From the NCBI GenBank assembly GCA_016927125.1, contig JAFGNG010000213.1, positions 1 to 7,427 on the forward strand: a DNA stretch of 7,427 bases, given 5' to 3'. Below the pieces are notes generated by a model, which was not told the origin of the DNA, did no database searches, and was given only the letters and a program-made list of their open reading frames with translations. Made by a program: the position numbers and the translations under genes. This document shows positions 6,365-7,427 of the stretch, one piece after another (position 1 is the first letter of the stretch; every line of letters begins with the position of its first letter). Origin of the DNA: Planctomycetota bacterium (GTDB lineage: Bacteria > Planctomycetota > SZUA-567 > JAFGNG01).

Positions 6365-7427
6365 GCCTATCCAGTTCCATGCTTCGCCTGCTGATGCGGG
6401 TTAGCACCAGGAAGTTATATCCCCAATGGCGCGAGTCGCTCTCCTCTCCGCAAGCGAGCCAGTCTGCCCGCCTTGCCGAGATCCTCTCCCGCCACCGGGA
6501 GAGCGTATACGGGCGCCAATACTTTTTTCACAACTGTTCCGATCCCAAGTCCTTCCGCCAGGCTGTTCCGATTGTCCGCTATGATGACCTGGGCGAATAT
6601 TTCGAGCGGATGCAGAATGGCGAGGAGGGGGTCCTGGTCAATGAATCGATCGAGATGTTCGCCGTTACCTCCGGCACCATGGGCAAGCCCAAGTATATCC
6701 CGGTAACACGTTCGATGAATTTAGAACAACACCGTTCGCACCGGATCTGGATGAAGTCGCTGGTGCAGGCCCATCCCCGGGCAACCGAGGGCGCGCTCCT
6801 GACCATGGTGTCGCCCGCGGTCCAGGGTTACACTCCCGGGAAAATCCCCTTTGGTTCCGCCTCCGGCAAAGGTTATCTCAACCAAGCCATCCCGGTACGG
6901 CGACTGCATGCGGTTCCCTATGAAGTGATCCGCATCGCTGATTACGAGGCGAAGTACTATTGCCTCCTCGCCTTTGCCTTGGCAAGAGACCTTTCCTGCA
7001 TAACCAGCGTCAATCCCAGCACGATCTACCTCCTGGGCGAGCGGATGCAACACTGGAGCGAATCCCTCCTGGAAGACCTTTCGGTAAGCGCCCGCGGGAA
7101 AGGCAGTCTGCGGAATTGCCCTAACCTTACCCCGGAGGAACGCCGCCCCCTGGAAAAACTTCTCTCGATCAGCCGTAAGCGGGTGCGAGCTTTGCAGGAA
7201 ATCATGCGAGGTGAAGGTCGTTTGTTGCCGCGTACAGTCTGGCCGGGGCTTGCAATCATCTGCACCTGGCACGGAGGCAACGCCCCGTTCTACCTGGCAA
7301 AACTTCCGGAGTTGTGGGGAGAGGTCCCGGCGCGGTGCCTGGGCTTACGCGCATCGGAGGGGATGTTTAGCATCCCCCTGGCTGATTCCACCCCGGAGGG
7401 GGTACTGGCAACCTGGGGGCATTTCAT
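6361..7427 (+). CDS. GH3-superfamily acyl-adenylate-forming enzyme (3' end outside window)
   Basis: The frame stays open from GTG 6361 to the window edge, giving 355 residues without a stop. Residues 103-116 (TSGTMGKPKYIPVT) match the ATP-binding motif of the GH3 family, with T103, S104, G105, T106 and G108. GLRASEGMF (328-336) is the second nucleotide-binding motif, which is usually 'Y-x-S/A-S-E-G/C'. Tryptophan and Arg/Lys-rich helices between them (about 120-290) fit the family. Plant GH3 proteins join amino acids to acyl acids such as auxin and jasmonate through an acyl-AMP; bacterial members are poorly characterised, so substrate is unknown. Family length is about 500-600 residues, so roughly a third is missing. 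The GTG start is supported by GAGGA (6347-6351), 9 bases upstream, and by a GTGA overlap with the preceding stop. ATG 6379 lacks a ribosome-binding site. Confidence 0.9.
   Translation, partial: MSLSSSMLRLLMRVSTRKLYPQWRESLSSPQASQSARLAEILSRHRESVYGRQYFFHNCSDPKSFRQAVPIVRYDDLGEYFERMQNGEEGVLVNESIEMFAVTSGTMGKPKYIPVTRSMNLEQHRSHRIWMKSLVQAHPRATEGALLTMVSPAVQGYTPGKIPFGSASGKGYLNQAIPVRRLHAVPYEVIRIADYEAKYYCLLAFALARDLSCITSVNPSTIYLLGERMQHWSESLLEDLSVSARGKGSLRNCPNLTPEERRPLEKLLSISRKRVRALQEIMRGEGRLLPRTVWPGLAIICTWHGGNAPFYLAKLPELWGEVPARCLGLRASEGMFSIPLADSTPEGVLATWGHF

Noticed and set aside
6721..7272. 183-codon - strand open frame at the right end
   Set aside because: It is antisense to the GH3-like gene, whose ATP-binding motifs and ribosome-binding site are clear. 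No domain is visible in the antisense product.

Overview
The window is a compact bacterial gene block of moderate GC content. Most genes lie on the + strand behind clear Shine-Dalgarno sites. The HtrA-type protease carries a signal peptide, which suggests a cell with a periplasm or similar extracytoplasmic space. The first glycosyltransferase has the start 'MRILHIITRMILGGAQENT' and the variant active-site string 'REGLARVLPQ'. From memory these resemble proteins of Planctomycetes, Verrucomicrobia and Lentisphaerae. The clade assignment is a weak inference and could not be searched here.

Left edge (1-1042). A possible gene tail on the + strand ends near 70. A complete metallo-beta-lactamase-fold hydrolase of the glyoxalase II/YcbL type follows on the - strand (160-807). 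It is divergent from everything to its right. The shared upstream region (808-1042) holds two inverted repeats and a five-codon upstream ORF, but no convincing promoter.

Middle (1043-3772). A GT4-family glycosyltransferase (1043-2206) is followed by a secreted HtrA/Deg serine protease with an intact His-Asp-Ser triad and two PDZ domains (2330-3772). A consensus -35 box lies in the gap before the protease, so it probably has its own promoter.

Right part (3945-7427). Four + strand genes are closely packed. A small 123-residue protein overlaps an HDOD-domain gene by 8 bases. After 61 bases comes a second GT4 glycosyltransferase, which overlaps by 4 bases (GTGA) a GH3-superfamily acyl-adenylating enzyme that runs off the right end. 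The overlaps imply translational coupling in two pairs: small protein with HDOD protein (signalling), and glycosyltransferase with GH3-like enzyme (possibly glycan or glycolipid modification).

I see no mobile element, CRISPR array, tRNA, rRNA or phage gene. Most of the window looks like ordinary chromosome. The points most worth a second look are the coupled GT4-GH3 pair, the free-standing regulatory-type domain coupled to HDOD, the altered HtrA active-site context, and a signal-peptide-like reading frame without a start codon at the left edge.
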